NCBI GenBank assembly: GCA_900473175.1
Contig: UCKM01000015.1
Span: 186,001-250,000, forward strand
DNA: 64,000 nucleotides
Direction of reading: 5' to 3'
Source: Hyphomicrobiales bacterium
GTDB lineage: Bacteria; Pseudomonadota; Alphaproteobacteria; Rhizobiales; Rhizobiaceae
The notes beneath the pieces were generated by a model. It was not told the origin of the DNA. It ran no database searches and worked only from the letters and a program-made list of their open reading frames with translations. This document shows, piece by piece, positions 42,803 to 51,230 of the stretch. Positions within the stretch are counted from its first letter, which is position 1, and every line of letters starts with the position of its first letter. Position numbers and translations under genes: made by a program.

Positions 42803-43633
42803 TTACGCCGCCCTCGGCCCGTCATGGTCATGATCGCCATGATCGTGACCATGCGAATGCCCGTGGTGATGGCTGTGATCGTGCATGGCAGCATGCGCCG
42901 GATCGTCCTCGCACCAGGGTGCCCCCTCCTCCCATGCCTCATGAAATTGCCTTGCATGCAGGAGATTTTCCGGACGCAACGTCTCACGCGAGGCGCCCCA
43001 GGCAATCGGCTTGCGCGCCAGAAGCAGCGTTTCCGGGAAATGCTCACGCACCAGGTCGAGGTCGTGGACGACAACCATGATCGTGCGCCTTTCGCCGTGC
43101 CAGCGCTTGATCAGCGCGATCAGGTCGCTGACCGTCTTGGTATCGATGGCGTTGAACGGCTCATCGAGAAGGATCAGATCGGCATCCTGCAACAGGACCC
43201 TTGCGAACAGCGCCCGCTGCAACTGCCCACCGGAAAGTGTATCGATCGGGCGGTTTTCAAAGCCAGCAAGACCGACGCTCATCAGCGCCTTCGAAACAAC
43301 AGCGCGATCATCGGTGGTGAAGCGCCCCAACAGTCCATGCTTCGGCCACAGGCCAAGCGAGACGAGATCGACAACCCGCGCCGGAAACGACCGGTCAAGC
43401 TCGGATTGTTGCGGCAGATATGCGATACGGATGCCCTTTTCGACCACATAGGAGCCGGACATCGGCTTCAGCACACCGACAATGCCCTTCATGAGCGTCG
43501 ACTTACCCGATCCGTTCAGACCGACGACTGCTGTCAGCGATCCACGCCGGACACTGCCGCTCAGGTGGTGAACAGCGGGGTGGCGGTGATAGCCCAGGGT
43601 CAAATCACGAAAGGTCAGGCAGGGTTCGGTCAT
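42803..43633 (-). CDS. znuC: Zinc ABC transporter ATP-binding protein with His-rich tail (ZnuC-like)
   Basis: A 276-residue ATPase: Walker A GLNGSGKST near residue 38, signature LSGGQLQRALFA near 136, Walker B LILLDEPFNAIDTKT near 155. The C-terminal roughly 30 residues contain many His and Asp (HDHSHHHGHSHGHDHGDHD), likely a zinc-binding or sensing tail. Start is the ATG at 43633; a TTG two codons earlier is less likely. First gene of the operon, divergent from the Zur-like gene. Confidence 0.88.
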   Translation of the reverse strand: MTEPCLTFRDLTLGYHRHPAVHHLSGSVRRGSLTAVVGLNGSGKSTLMKGIVGVLKPMSGSYVVEKGIRIAYLPQQSELDRSFPARVVDLVSLGLWPKHGLLGRFTTDDRAVVSKALMSVGLAGFENRPIDTLSGGQLQRALFARVLLQDADLILLDEPFNAIDTKTVSDLIALIKRWHGERRTIMVVVHDLDLVREHFPETLLLARKPIAWGASRETLRPENLLHARQFHEAWEEGAPWCEDDPAHAAMHDHSHHHGHSHGHDHGDHDHDGPRAA

Positions 43634-43720
43634 TTTCAACTATCCGCGTTTCGCGATTCGCAATGACAGGGCCTGAACCCCGTTGCCTCTGTCGCACACA
43701 AGCGTACTTGCAATTTCGTT

Positions 43721-43737
43721 ATGTGATATTATTACAT
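43721..43737. promoter_or_regulatory. Candidate Zur box
   Basis: ATGTGATATTATTACAT has ATGT/ACAT outer arms and an A/T-rich centre, and the flanking GTT and TAG extend a Zur-like form (GTTATGT...ACATTA). It lies in the divergent region between znuC and the Fur-family gene, where zinc-dependent repression would be expected. Confidence 0.45.
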
Positions 43738-43841
43738 TAGTCAATAATGGCGAATTTGAGAATGGGCGAAATTGATGTACCCACTGGCGAAAAAGCCAAA
43801 TATTCCCTATCTCTAATCCTGACCAAGGAGCTTACAAGGCA

Positions 43842-44246
43842 ATGACACCGACGCAGGAGCTGACCAAAAACCAATCGCTGGTTTTCAATGCATTGTCGCG
43901 TGCCGATGGTCCGCTTAGCGCCTATACGATCCTCGACCAGTTGCGGGACGAAGGATTCCGCGCTCCGCTGCAAGTCTACCGTGCGCTCGACAAACTGCTC
44001 GACTACGGCATGATTCACCGACTCGAAAGCATCAACGCCTTCGTTGCCTGCGCGCATCCGCACAGCCATAGCCACAGCCATGGCATGATTGCCTTTGCCA
44101 TTTGTGAAAAATGCGGTCAGGTCTCGGAATTCTCGGATGATGTGATTACGGGTCGAGTCCGCGAGTGGACCACCAGCAACGGCTTCAAACAGTCAAAAAC
44201 CACGATCGAGATTCGTGGCGTTTGCGCCAATTGCGGCGCCGCCTGA
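43842..44246 (+). CDS. zur: Fur-family regulator, probable Zur
   Basis: A 134-residue Fur-superfamily protein: winged helix (LSAYTILDQLRDEGFRAPLQ then VYRALDKLLDYGMIHRLE, residues 25-65), a His-rich stretch (HPHSHSHSHG near 75) and two Cys-x2-Cys pairs (CEKC near 90, CANC near 130) for structural zinc. Divergent from the zinc importer operon with a Zur-like box between. Short length and His content favour Zur over Fur or Mur. Confidence 0.85.
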   Translation: MTPTQELTKNQSLVFNALSRADGPLSAYTILDQLRDEGFRAPLQVYRALDKLLDYGMIHRLESINAFVACAHPHSHSHSHGMIAFAICEKCGQVSEFSDDVITGRVREWTTSNGFKQSKTTIEIRGVCANCGAA

Positions 44247-44256
44247 AACCAGCGTT

Positions 44257-44949
44257 TTAGCGCTTGTATGCTTTGAGGAATACGTCAACTCCGGACGTGA
44301 CGGTCTTGCGGATCAGCTCTTGCGATGGCTGCGTCGCCATGCAGCCGAACAGACGCTTCTTGAACATCCCCGACATGAACAGGTCCGCCAGCTGGTAGGT
44401 CGCAAGCTCTGTGTCTTCAATGTCGAGCGTGCCCGCAGCCACATGTTTGTCAATGAGCGCTCGCATCAGCGCCTGACCGCGCCGCGGACCCCGTTCGTAG
44501 AATTCGCGGCTCATCGATGGCATGCGCTCGGCGACACCAATTACAACACGCTGAGCGCGAATGACGACGTCGGAGGTGACCACAGTCGCCAGGGCGGTGC
44601 CGAATTCGATCAACGCGTCGCGCAAATCTCCATCGCTTTCCAACGCATGGTAGATGTCGGCGAACAGGACTTCGCGATAGTGGTTGCAAAGCTCCATGAA
44701 GAGCTCTTCCTTGCTATCGAAATAGACGTAGATCGTACCCTTTGATACGCCCGCTTCACGCGTGATGTCATTCATGCTGGCTGCGTCAAAGCCCATCTGC
44801 GAAAAAACGCGGTTCGCCCCTTCGAGGATTTGCTGGCGCTTAACGGGATCCTGACCCGCCGCCAAACGGCTTGGGCGCTCGCCCTCGACCATGAAATCTC
44901 CATCCGATACATCGCGTGCCGACATATGGGACGCCTTCGTGGATGACAT
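44257..44949 (-). CDS. TetR-family transcriptional regulator
   Basis: A 230-residue TetR protein with an unusually long N-terminal extension (about 40 residues), then the helix-turn-helix (RQQILEGANRVFSQMGFDAA and the recognition part ITREAGVSKGTIYVYFDSKE, residues 38-85) and a TetR_C effector domain. Internal ATGs at 44925 and 44892 would shorten the extension. It is divergent from an EmrAB-type efflux pair and two matching operator sequences lie between, so it very likely represses the pump. Confidence 0.88.
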   Translation of the reverse strand: MSSTKASHMSARDVSDGDFMVEGERPSRLAAGQDPVKRQQILEGANRVFSQMGFDAASMNDITREAGVSKGTIYVYFDSKEELFMELCNHYREVLFADIYHALESDGDLRDALIEFGTALATVVTSDVVIRAQRVVIGVAERMPSMSREFYERGPRRGQALMRALIDKHVAAGTLDIEDTELATYQLADLFMSGMFKKRLFGCMATQPSQELIRKTVTSGVDVFLKAYKR

Positions 44950-44980
44950 TATACCCTAGCTTCCTCATTTCGATTCTTTT

Positions 44981-44998
44981 TCGAACCAATCGGTTCGA
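44981..44998. promoter_or_regulatory. TetR operator 1
   Basis: TCGAACCAATCGGTTCGA, an 18-bp near-perfect palindrome. Its core AACCAATCGGTT is the exact reverse complement of the core of operator 2. Confidence 0.7.
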
Positions 44999-45037
44999 TC
45001 CACTTGATATGCGCTCTCATTTGCGCTATGTCAATCA

Positions 45038-45055
45038 TCGAACCGATTGGTTTAA
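45038..45055. promoter_or_regulatory. TetR operator 2
   Basis: TCGAACCGATTGGTTTAA, with the core AACCGATTGGTT, 40 bp upstream of the HlyD-type start and 57 bp from operator 1. The spacing suggests two repressor dimers covering both divergent promoters. Confidence 0.7.
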
Positions 45056-45094
45056 TCACTTTTCTGAACGACTGCCTTTAGAAAGAGCCATCCC

Positions 45095-46273
45095 ATGCCC
45101 GCGTCGAAAGCAACGAATGAAGCTGAAATTCGTCAGTTTCCAGCACAGGCTCCTGCTTCAAAAGCTGAAGCACCGGCAAAAATAGAAGCACCGCAACCCG
45201 ATGTTGCGGTCAAGACGCCTGCGCCGCCCAAGCGCTCGATCAAGCGCTTCATCCTGCCTGTCGTCACCATCGCAGCAGTGAGCGCCGGTGCATGGTATGG
45301 ACACGAATGGTGGACGACGGGACGCTTCATGGTCTCGACCGACGATGCCTATATCCAGGGTGATATCACCGCAATTGCTCCCAAGGTTACCGGCTATATC
45401 GATACAATAAACGTGGTTGCCAACCAGCGCGTAAAAGCCGGCGATCCATTGATCACGCTTGACGATGGTGACTACACGATTGCCGAGAGGCAGGCCGAAG
45501 CGCAGATCGCGACGCAAAAGCTTTCGCTCGACCGCATCCTGGCGCAGACGGAAGCGGCCAAGGCTTCGCTGCAACAGGCGCAGGCCGGCAAGTTGGCCGC
45601 TGAAGCGATCCTCACCAATGCGCAGGCCTCGTCCGTCCGCGCCAAGCAATTGCATGCAACGAGTTTCGCCTCGCAGTCGCAGGTTGACGACGCAACGGCC
45701 ACACTTGATCAGGCCAAGGCCAATATTGCGTCATCAGACGCCCAGATCGCAACCGCTGTCGCCAATGTCGGCGTGCTGGAAGCCCAGTACAAGGAAGCTG
45801 AAAGCGCGATCGCCTCGCTGCAGCTTGCCAAGGACAAAGCGGCCCGCGATCTCGGGTTTACCGTCATCCGCGCCCCGGTTGATGGTGTTGTCGGCAATCT
45901 CTCGGCCAAGAAGGGCGATCTCGTCAGTTCTGGCCAGCGCCTTGCAGCGCTCGTTCCGGTAAATGCGCTTTATATCGACGCAAACTACAAGGAAACGCAG
46001 CTGCGCGAAATCGTCGTCGGCCAGAAAGTCAAGGTCAAGGTCGACGCCCTGTCCGGCGATACGTTCGAAGGCACCGTTGCTTCGGTCGCTCCGGCATCCG
46101 GCGCCGTCTTCTCGCTGCTGCCGCCGGAAAATGCGACGGGCAACTTCACCAAGGTTGTCCAGCGCGTGCCGGTCCGCATAGCTCTGCCAGCTGACGTGCT
46201 GGCAAGCGGCAAGCTCCAGGCCGGCCTGAGCGTGGTTGTTGACGTCGATACCCGCACTTCACCGACCAAGTAA
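45095..46273 (+). CDS. HlyD-family efflux periplasmic adaptor (EmrA type)
   Basis: A 392-residue membrane fusion protein: Pro/Ala-rich cytoplasmic start, one transmembrane helix (FILPVVTIAAVSAGAWYGHE near residue 55), then biotinyl-lipoyl half-motifs around a long alpha-helical hairpin (IAERQAEAQIATQKLSLDRI, about 110-260) and the beta-barrel with APVDGVVGNLSAKKGDLV near 275. The architecture is that of EmrA. It precedes a 14-TM MFS pump by 21 bp and lies opposite a TetR repressor. Confidence 0.9.
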   Translation: MPASKATNEAEIRQFPAQAPASKAEAPAKIEAPQPDVAVKTPAPPKRSIKRFILPVVTIAAVSAGAWYGHEWWTTGRFMVSTDDAYIQGDITAIAPKVTGYIDTINVVANQRVKAGDPLITLDDGDYTIAERQAEAQIATQKLSLDRILAQTEAAKASLQQAQAGKLAAEAILTNAQASSVRAKQLHATSFASQSQVDDATATLDQAKANIASSDAQIATAVANVGVLEAQYKEAESAIASLQLAKDKAARDLGFTVIRAPVDGVVGNLSAKKGDLVSSGQRLAALVPVNALYIDANYKETQLREIVVGQKVKVKVDALSGDTFEGTVASVAPASGAVFSLLPPENATGNFTKVVQRVPVRIALPADVLASGKLQAGLSVVVDVDTRTSPTK

Positions 46274-46294
46274 ACTCGGGACAGGTCCAAGATC

Positions 46295-47884
46295 ATGTCG
46301 AAAGCTGCTACAATCGGGGGTCCCGCAGCACCTGCGGTCCCGGACGAGCACATTGATCCGAAAAAGGCCATCGCCTTCCTGGCGATGGTGTTCGGCATGT
46401 TCATGGCTATTCTCGACATCCAGATCGTCTCGGCATCACTGGCCGAAATTCAGGCTGGATTGAGCGCAAGTTCGGACGAAATCTCCTGGGTTCAGACGTC
46501 TTATCTGATCGCCGAGGTCATCATGATCCCGCTGTCCGGCTTCCTTGGACGGCTGGTTTCAACCCGTATCCTCTTTTCCGTCTCAGCCGCGGGCTTTACC
46601 CTCGCAAGTATCCTCTGCGCCACGGCAACGAACATCGACCAGATGATCGTCTACCGCGCGATCCAGGGCTTTATCGGCGGTGGCATGATCCCGAGTGTGT
46701 TTGCAGCCGCCTTCACGATTTTTCCGCCGTCCAAACGGTCCATCGTTTCGCCGATGATCGGTCTCGTCGCGACGCTCGCGCCGACCATCGGACCAACTGT
46801 CGGTGGCTACCTCAGCAATGCCTTCTCCTGGCACTGGCTGTTCCTCGTCAATGTCATTCCGGGCATCATGGTCGCTGTTGCCACCTACAACCTCATCGAC
46901 TTCGACAAGGGCGACCGTTCGCTTCTCAACAAGTTCGACTGGTGGGGCCTTGCGGCCATGGCGGCGGTTCTCGGCTCGCTCGAATATGTGCTGGAGGAAG
47001 GTCCGCGCAATGACTGGCTGCAGGACACGACAATCTTCTATTGCAGCATTGTGCTCGTTATTGGCGCCGTCACCTTCTTCTACCGTGCTTTCACGGCGGA
47101 ACAGCCCATCGTCGATCTCTATGCGTTCAAGAACCTGAACTTTGCCTTCGGCTCGGCCTTTTCCTTCGTGCTCGGCATTGGGCTCTATGGCCTGACCTAT
47201 ATCTATCCGGTCTATCTCGGCCGTATCCGCGGCTATGACGCCCTGATGATCGGCGAGGCGTTGTTCGTCAGCGGTCTGTCGATGTTCCTGACCGCCCCCA
47301 TCGCCGGCTTCCTCTCCAACCGCATGGACCCCCGCATCATGATCATGATCGGCTTCCTCGGTTTTGCAGCAGGCACCTGGACGATGACGCACCTGACGGC
47401 CGATTGGGATTTCTATGAATTGCTGATCCCGCAAATCCTGCGCGGCTGCTCCTTGATGCTGTGCATGGTGCCGATCAACAATCTGGCGCTCGGAACATTG
47501 CCGCCGTCGCGGCTGAAGAACGCGTCGGGCCTCTTCAACCTGACGCGTAATCTTGGTGGCGCAGTGGGTCTTGCTGTCATCAACACGATCCTCACCGATC
47601 GCGGCGCACTTCATTATGCACAGCTTTCCGAAAACGTGCGTTGGGGCAATCCGGAAGCCGAAGACATGATATCGACGATGACGAAGAAGTTCGCATCCAA
47701 GGGTCTCGATGGTCCAACGACTGCGCTAAGCAAAGTTTCCGGCATGGTTCACCAGCAGGCGTCGCTCCTGTCGTTCATGGATGTGTTCTACATCCTGACC
47801 GTGCTTTTCGCTTCGCTGGCGGTCTTTGCCATCCTGATGCGCAAGCCAGGTGCGCCCGCGCCCGGCGGTGGTGGCGGCCATTGA
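46295..47884 (+). CDS. DHA2-family MFS multidrug efflux pump (EmrB type)
   Basis: A 529-residue protein with 14 predicted membrane helices; the DHA2 motifs are visible (LDIQIVSASLAEIQAGLSAS near residue 42, antiporter motif C-like LAPTIGPTVGGYLSNAFSWH near 155). Terminal tail is Gly-rich. Together with the HlyD-type adaptor it would form an inner-membrane/periplasmic efflux system for hydrophobic compounds. Confidence 0.92.
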   Translation: MSKAATIGGPAAPAVPDEHIDPKKAIAFLAMVFGMFMAILDIQIVSASLAEIQAGLSASSDEISWVQTSYLIAEVIMIPLSGFLGRLVSTRILFSVSAAGFTLASILCATATNIDQMIVYRAIQGFIGGGMIPSVFAAAFTIFPPSKRSIVSPMIGLVATLAPTIGPTVGGYLSNAFSWHWLFLVNVIPGIMVAVATYNLIDFDKGDRSLLNKFDWWGLAAMAAVLGSLEYVLEEGPRNDWLQDTTIFYCSIVLVIGAVTFFYRAFTAEQPIVDLYAFKNLNFAFGSAFSFVLGIGLYGLTYIYPVYLGRIRGYDALMIGEALFVSGLSMFLTAPIAGFLSNRMDPRIMIMIGFLGFAAGTWTMTHLTADWDFYELLIPQILRGCSLMLCMVPINNLALGTLPPSRLKNASGLFNLTRNLGGAVGLAVINTILTDRGALHYAQLSENVRWGNPEAEDMISTMTKKFASKGLDGPTTALSKVSGMVHQQASLLSFMDVFYILTVLFASLAVFAILMRKPGAPAPGGGGGH

Positions 47885-48150
47885 TCGATTGAAGCCCTGT
47901 CCCCGGGATCGATCCCGGAGTAGGCCACACTCTTAGCCCCCTAACTTAGGCTCGGCGCCGCCTGCACGGCGGTCGTGGCAAGTCCGTATTTCTTATCTGG
48001 CTAACTCAACCGCGTGCTTTTTTGCGTTGTATTCCTAGCAATTTGCACACCTATTCATCTCCCCGCCGATTTAACCTTTGGCTTAATTGCTAAGCCGCGA
48101 AAAAAGTGGTTCACTCCCGTGCACTGCTCAGGGAGTACGCGTTCACCTGC
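47885..48150 (+). other. Intergenic region upstream of the PHO-box promoter
   Basis: No gene is seen. A perfect 16-bp palindrome CCGGGATCGATCCCGG (47903-47918) follows the MFS stop; it could form a stem but has no loop of its own or U tract. The rest shows no clear feature. The ABC transporter's promoter elements lie just downstream. Confidence 0.4.
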
Positions 48151-48180
48151 TTGTCATCGGCCTGTCATCTGACTGACACG
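48151..48180 (+). promoter_or_regulatory. PHO-box-like direct repeats (candidate PhoB site)
   Basis: TGTCAT at 48152, TGTCAT at 48163 and TGACAC at 48174 repeat with exact 11-bp spacing, the hallmark of PhoB boxes (7-bp half-sites with 4-bp spacers). A possible -10 element TATATC follows at 48188. The element lies about 70-100 bp upstream of the ABC binding-protein start. Confidence 0.65.
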
Positions 48181-48248
48181 ACAGACCTATATCGGGTGGC
48201 TGAACGTCAACAAGAGCCAATGACGTGTCGCTTTAAAGGGGTGTTAAG

Positions 48249-49352
48249 ATGGTTGGTTACTCTAAACGATTGCTCGCATTGTCGACAGCTGTGCTGTTCG
48301 CGGGCACAACAGTTTCATTTGCCGAAGCGCCGGCCGAACTCGTTGCTGCGGCAAAGAAGGAAGGCACGCTGACGACGATCGCCCTGCCGCACGATTGGTG
48401 CGGATATGGCGATGTCATCGCAGGTTTCAAGGCCAAGTATGGCCTCGAGGTCAATGAGCTGAACCCCGATGCGGGTTCGAAGGATGAAGTTGAAGCCATC
48501 AAGGCCAACAAGGACAATAAGGGCCCGCAGGCTCCGGATGTCATCGATGTCGGCCTTTCTTTCGGCCCTGACGCCAAGAAAGACGGTCTGACGCTGCCTT
48601 ACAAGGTATCCACCTGGGCTTCAATTCCGGATAATGTCAAGGACGCAGACGGCCATTGGTACGGTGACTATTACGGCGTAATGGCGCTTGAGGTGAACAC
48701 CGATATCGTCAAGAACGTCCCAAAGGACTGGTCTGACCTGCTCAAGCCGGAATATTCCAATACAGTTGCGCTTGCCGGTGATCCGCGCGCTTCGAACCAG
48801 GCGATCCTTGCAGTGCAGGCTGCCGGCGCCTCGACCGGTGCCAAGCCTGGCGCCGCAGCTGCCGAAGCCGGCCTGAAGTATTTTGCCGAACTCAACAAAG
48901 CTGGCAATTTCGTTCCGGTTATCGGCAAGTCCGGCACGCTCGCACAGGGTGCAACGCCAATTATCATTACCTGGGATTACAATGCCCTGTCCGGTCGCGA
49001 TACGCTTAAGGGCAATCCGCCGGTTGAGGTCGTCGTCCCTGCCTCCAGCGTTCTCGCCGGCGTCTATGTGCAGGCTATCAGCGCCTATGCGCCGCATCCC
49101 AATGCAGCCAAGCTCTGGATGGAATATCTCTATTCTGACGAAGGCCAGATTGCCTATCTGAAAGGCTATTGCCATCCGGCCCGCTTCCAGGATTTGGTGA
49201 AGAACAACAAGGTGCCGAAAGAGGTTCTCGACAAGCTTCCGCCTGCGGCAGCTTACGAAAAGGCTTTCTTCCCGACGCTTGATGAACAGGCTGCTGCCAA
49301 GGAAGTCATCACCAAGGGCTGGGACAAGGTCGTTGGCGCCAACGTCAAGTAA
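48249..49352 (+). CDS. ABC transporter extracellular solute-binding protein (PotD/FbpA-like)
   Basis: A 367-residue binding protein with a signal peptide (LLALSTAVLFAGTTVSFAEA) and the mature phrases LVAAAKKEGTLTTIALPHDW and YYGVMALEVNTDIVK (near 140), typical of the family carrying iron, polyamine, thiamine or aminoethylphosphonate binders. Two permease genes and an ATPase follow. A PHO-box-like element upstream suggests expression under phosphate starvation, which favours a phosphonate or organophosphate ligand, but this is inference only. Confidence 0.88.
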   Translation: MVGYSKRLLALSTAVLFAGTTVSFAEAPAELVAAAKKEGTLTTIALPHDWCGYGDVIAGFKAKYGLEVNELNPDAGSKDEVEAIKANKDNKGPQAPDVIDVGLSFGPDAKKDGLTLPYKVSTWASIPDNVKDADGHWYGDYYGVMALEVNTDIVKNVPKDWSDLLKPEYSNTVALAGDPRASNQAILAVQAAGASTGAKPGAAAAEAGLKYFAELNKAGNFVPVIGKSGTLAQGATPIIITWDYNALSGRDTLKGNPPVEVVVPASSVLAGVYVQAISAYAPHPNAAKLWMEYLYSDEGQIAYLKGYCHPARFQDLVKNNKVPKEVLDKLPPAAAYEKAFFPTLDEQAAAKEVITKGWDKVVGANVK

Positions 49353-49368
49353 GGCTCTGACCCCTCTT

Positions 49369-49397
49369 ATCCCCGCGGACCTTTCCGCGGGGATTTT
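49369..49397 (+). terminator. Strong intrinsic terminator/attenuator after binding-protein gene
   Basis: ATCCCCGCGGA and TCCGCGGGGAT form an 11-bp GC-rich stem with a 4-nt loop followed by TTT. It lies 17 bp after the binding-protein stop and well before the permease start, so it should give the usual excess of binding protein over permease. Confidence 0.8.
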
Positions 49398-49521
49398 GTC
49401 CGAGGGCCATGGCGCCACCGGATGACATGGCGCAAATGAACAAATTGACGGTTGGTCTTGCTTGCTTCGCAAAACCCGGGGCAAAGGCTATACTGCATTT
49501 ACCAAAGCGGTCTTGACACCC

Positions 49522-50427
49522 ATGAGTGTGATTTCTGAGCCTGGCAACGCGCCTCCGGTACCCATACCGGCAACTGAACGCAAACGCCTGTCGTTGGACT
49601 GGCTCGGCGTCATGCCCTTCATCATCTTCGCCGTGCTGTTCCTGATCTGGCCGACGATCGGCCTCGTCGCTGGCGCATTTCAGGACGATGCCGGCAATCT
49701 CACCTTGACGAATATTATCAATCTGTTCCAGCCGTCGATCCTCGACGCCTATTGGATATCGATCAAGATTTCCCTTGCCTCCGCCCTCCTCGGCGCCTTT
49801 ATCGGCTTCTGCGTCGCGGCAGCGATTACCATCGGCGGATTGCCGGGCTGGCTCCGTTCGCCACTCATGACGTTCTCCGGTGTCGCTTCAAACTTCGCCG
49901 GCGTACCACTTGCCTTCGCATTTCTGGCCACACTCGGCCGCACCGGTTTGGTGACGGGCCTTCTGTTCAATATCTTCGGCTTCAATCTCTATGCCCACGG
50001 CTTCAACCTCCTGAGCTTTTGGGGATTGACCATCACCTATCTCTATTTCCAGATTCCCTTGATGATCCTGATCATCACGCCGGCGCTCGATGGATTAAAG
50101 CGTGAGTGGCGGGAAGCTGCCTTGAGCCTTGGCGCCACCGGACAGCAATATTGGCGCATGGTTGCCTTTCCCATTCTGTGGCCGGCGCTGCTTGGCACGA
50201 TCCTGTTGCTCTTCGCCAATTCCTTCGGCGCCATCGCGACGGCCTACGCGCTGACAGGCTCTTCGCTTAGCATCGTGCCAATCGTGCTGTTTGCGCAGAT
50301 CCGCGGTGACGTCCTTCAGGATCCTCATCTCGGCTATGCGCTCGCCTTCGGCATGATCGTCATTACCGGTGTCTCCAACGCAGTCTATATCTGGATGCGT
50401 GCTCGCAGCGAGAAGTGGCTCAAATGA
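49522..50427 (+). CDS. ABC transporter permease 1
   Basis: A 301-residue BPD_transp_1 permease with about six to seven membrane segments; EAA loop KREWREAALSLGATGQQYWR near residue 195. Start taken at 49522 (MSVISEPG); an in-frame ATG lies 60 bp upstream in unlikely sequence. The stop codon overlaps the start of permease 2 (ATGA). Forms a heterodimer channel with it. Confidence 0.88.
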   Translation: MSVISEPGNAPPVPIPATERKRLSLDWLGVMPFIIFAVLFLIWPTIGLVAGAFQDDAGNLTLTNIINLFQPSILDAYWISIKISLASALLGAFIGFCVAAAITIGGLPGWLRSPLMTFSGVASNFAGVPLAFAFLATLGRTGLVTGLLFNIFGFNLYAHGFNLLSFWGLTITYLYFQIPLMILIITPALDGLKREWREAALSLGATGQQYWRMVAFPILWPALLGTILLLFANSFGAIATAYALTGSSLSIVPIVLFAQIRGDVLQDPHLGYALAFGMIVITGVSNAVYIWMRARSEKWLK

Positions 50428-51215
50428 AAACCAATCGCTTCTGGTCATGGCTCGCGCTGGCATTCGGCATCCTCTACTTCATCGTGCCGCTCATCGGCAC
50501 CTTGGAGTTTTCCTTGCGCATGCGCCGCGGCACCTATTCGCTCGATGCCTATTGGGTGATCTTGAGCGATCCGCGCTTCCAGCAGACATTCGGCTATTCC
50601 GTCATCATGGCGGTAGTCACGATCATCATCGGCGTGGTGCTAGTTGTGCCAACCGCCTACTGGGTGCGCCTTCGTCTCCCGACATGGCGGCCGATCATTG
50701 AATTCATTACGCTGCTGCCACTCGTCATTCCGGCAATCGTCGTCGTGTTCGGCTATATCCGCCTTTACAACACCTCGTCGTTCTTGCCGCTGACGGGTTC
50801 GGCCATGGGCACGAACATCCTGCTCGCCTTTGGCTATACAATGCTGGCCATGCCCTACATGTATAGGGCGGTCGATACCGGCCTTGGCGCCATCGATATC
50901 CGTACGATGACGGAAGCGGCCGAGAGCCTTGGCGCCAGCCGCATCACCATCATGGCGCGCATCATTCTTCCCAATGTGCTTGTTGCGGTGCTATCCGGGG
51001 CTTTCCTGACATTTGCCATCGTCATCGGCGAATTCACCATGGCAGCACTGCTCAACAGGCCCGCATTCGGTCCGTTCCTGCAGCTCATCGGCGCGAACCG
51101 GGCCTACGAACCTGCGGCGCTCGCTGTCATATCATTTGCCATAACCTGGATATGCATGGGCCTGATCCAGATCGTCACCCGCCTCAACAAGTCCCTCGCT
51201 GCCACCAGGCGATAA
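50424..51215 (+). CDS. ABC transporter permease 2
   Basis: A 263-residue BPD_transp_1 permease with six membrane segments; EAA loop MTEAAESLGASRITIMARII near residue 160. The start overlaps the stop of permease 1 in an ATGA arrangement, which signals translational coupling. Third gene of the PHO-box-associated operon. Confidence 0.9.
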   Translation: MKTNRFWSWLALAFGILYFIVPLIGTLEFSLRMRRGTYSLDAYWVILSDPRFQQTFGYSVIMAVVTIIIGVVLVVPTAYWVRLRLPTWRPIIEFITLLPLVIPAIVVVFGYIRLYNTSSFLPLTGSAMGTNILLAFGYTMLAMPYMYRAVDTGLGAIDIRTMTEAAESLGASRITIMARIILPNVLVAVLSGAFLTFAIVIGEFTMAALLNRPAFGPFLQLIGANRAYEPAALAVISFAITWICMGLIQIVTRLNKSLAATRR

Positions 51216-51230
51216 CCCGGAAACAATGCC

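Noticed and set aside
47903-47918. Perfect palindrome CCGGGATCGATCCCGG after the MFS gene
   Set aside because: It has no loop, no U tract and no second copy that I could find, so I do not call it a terminator or operator.
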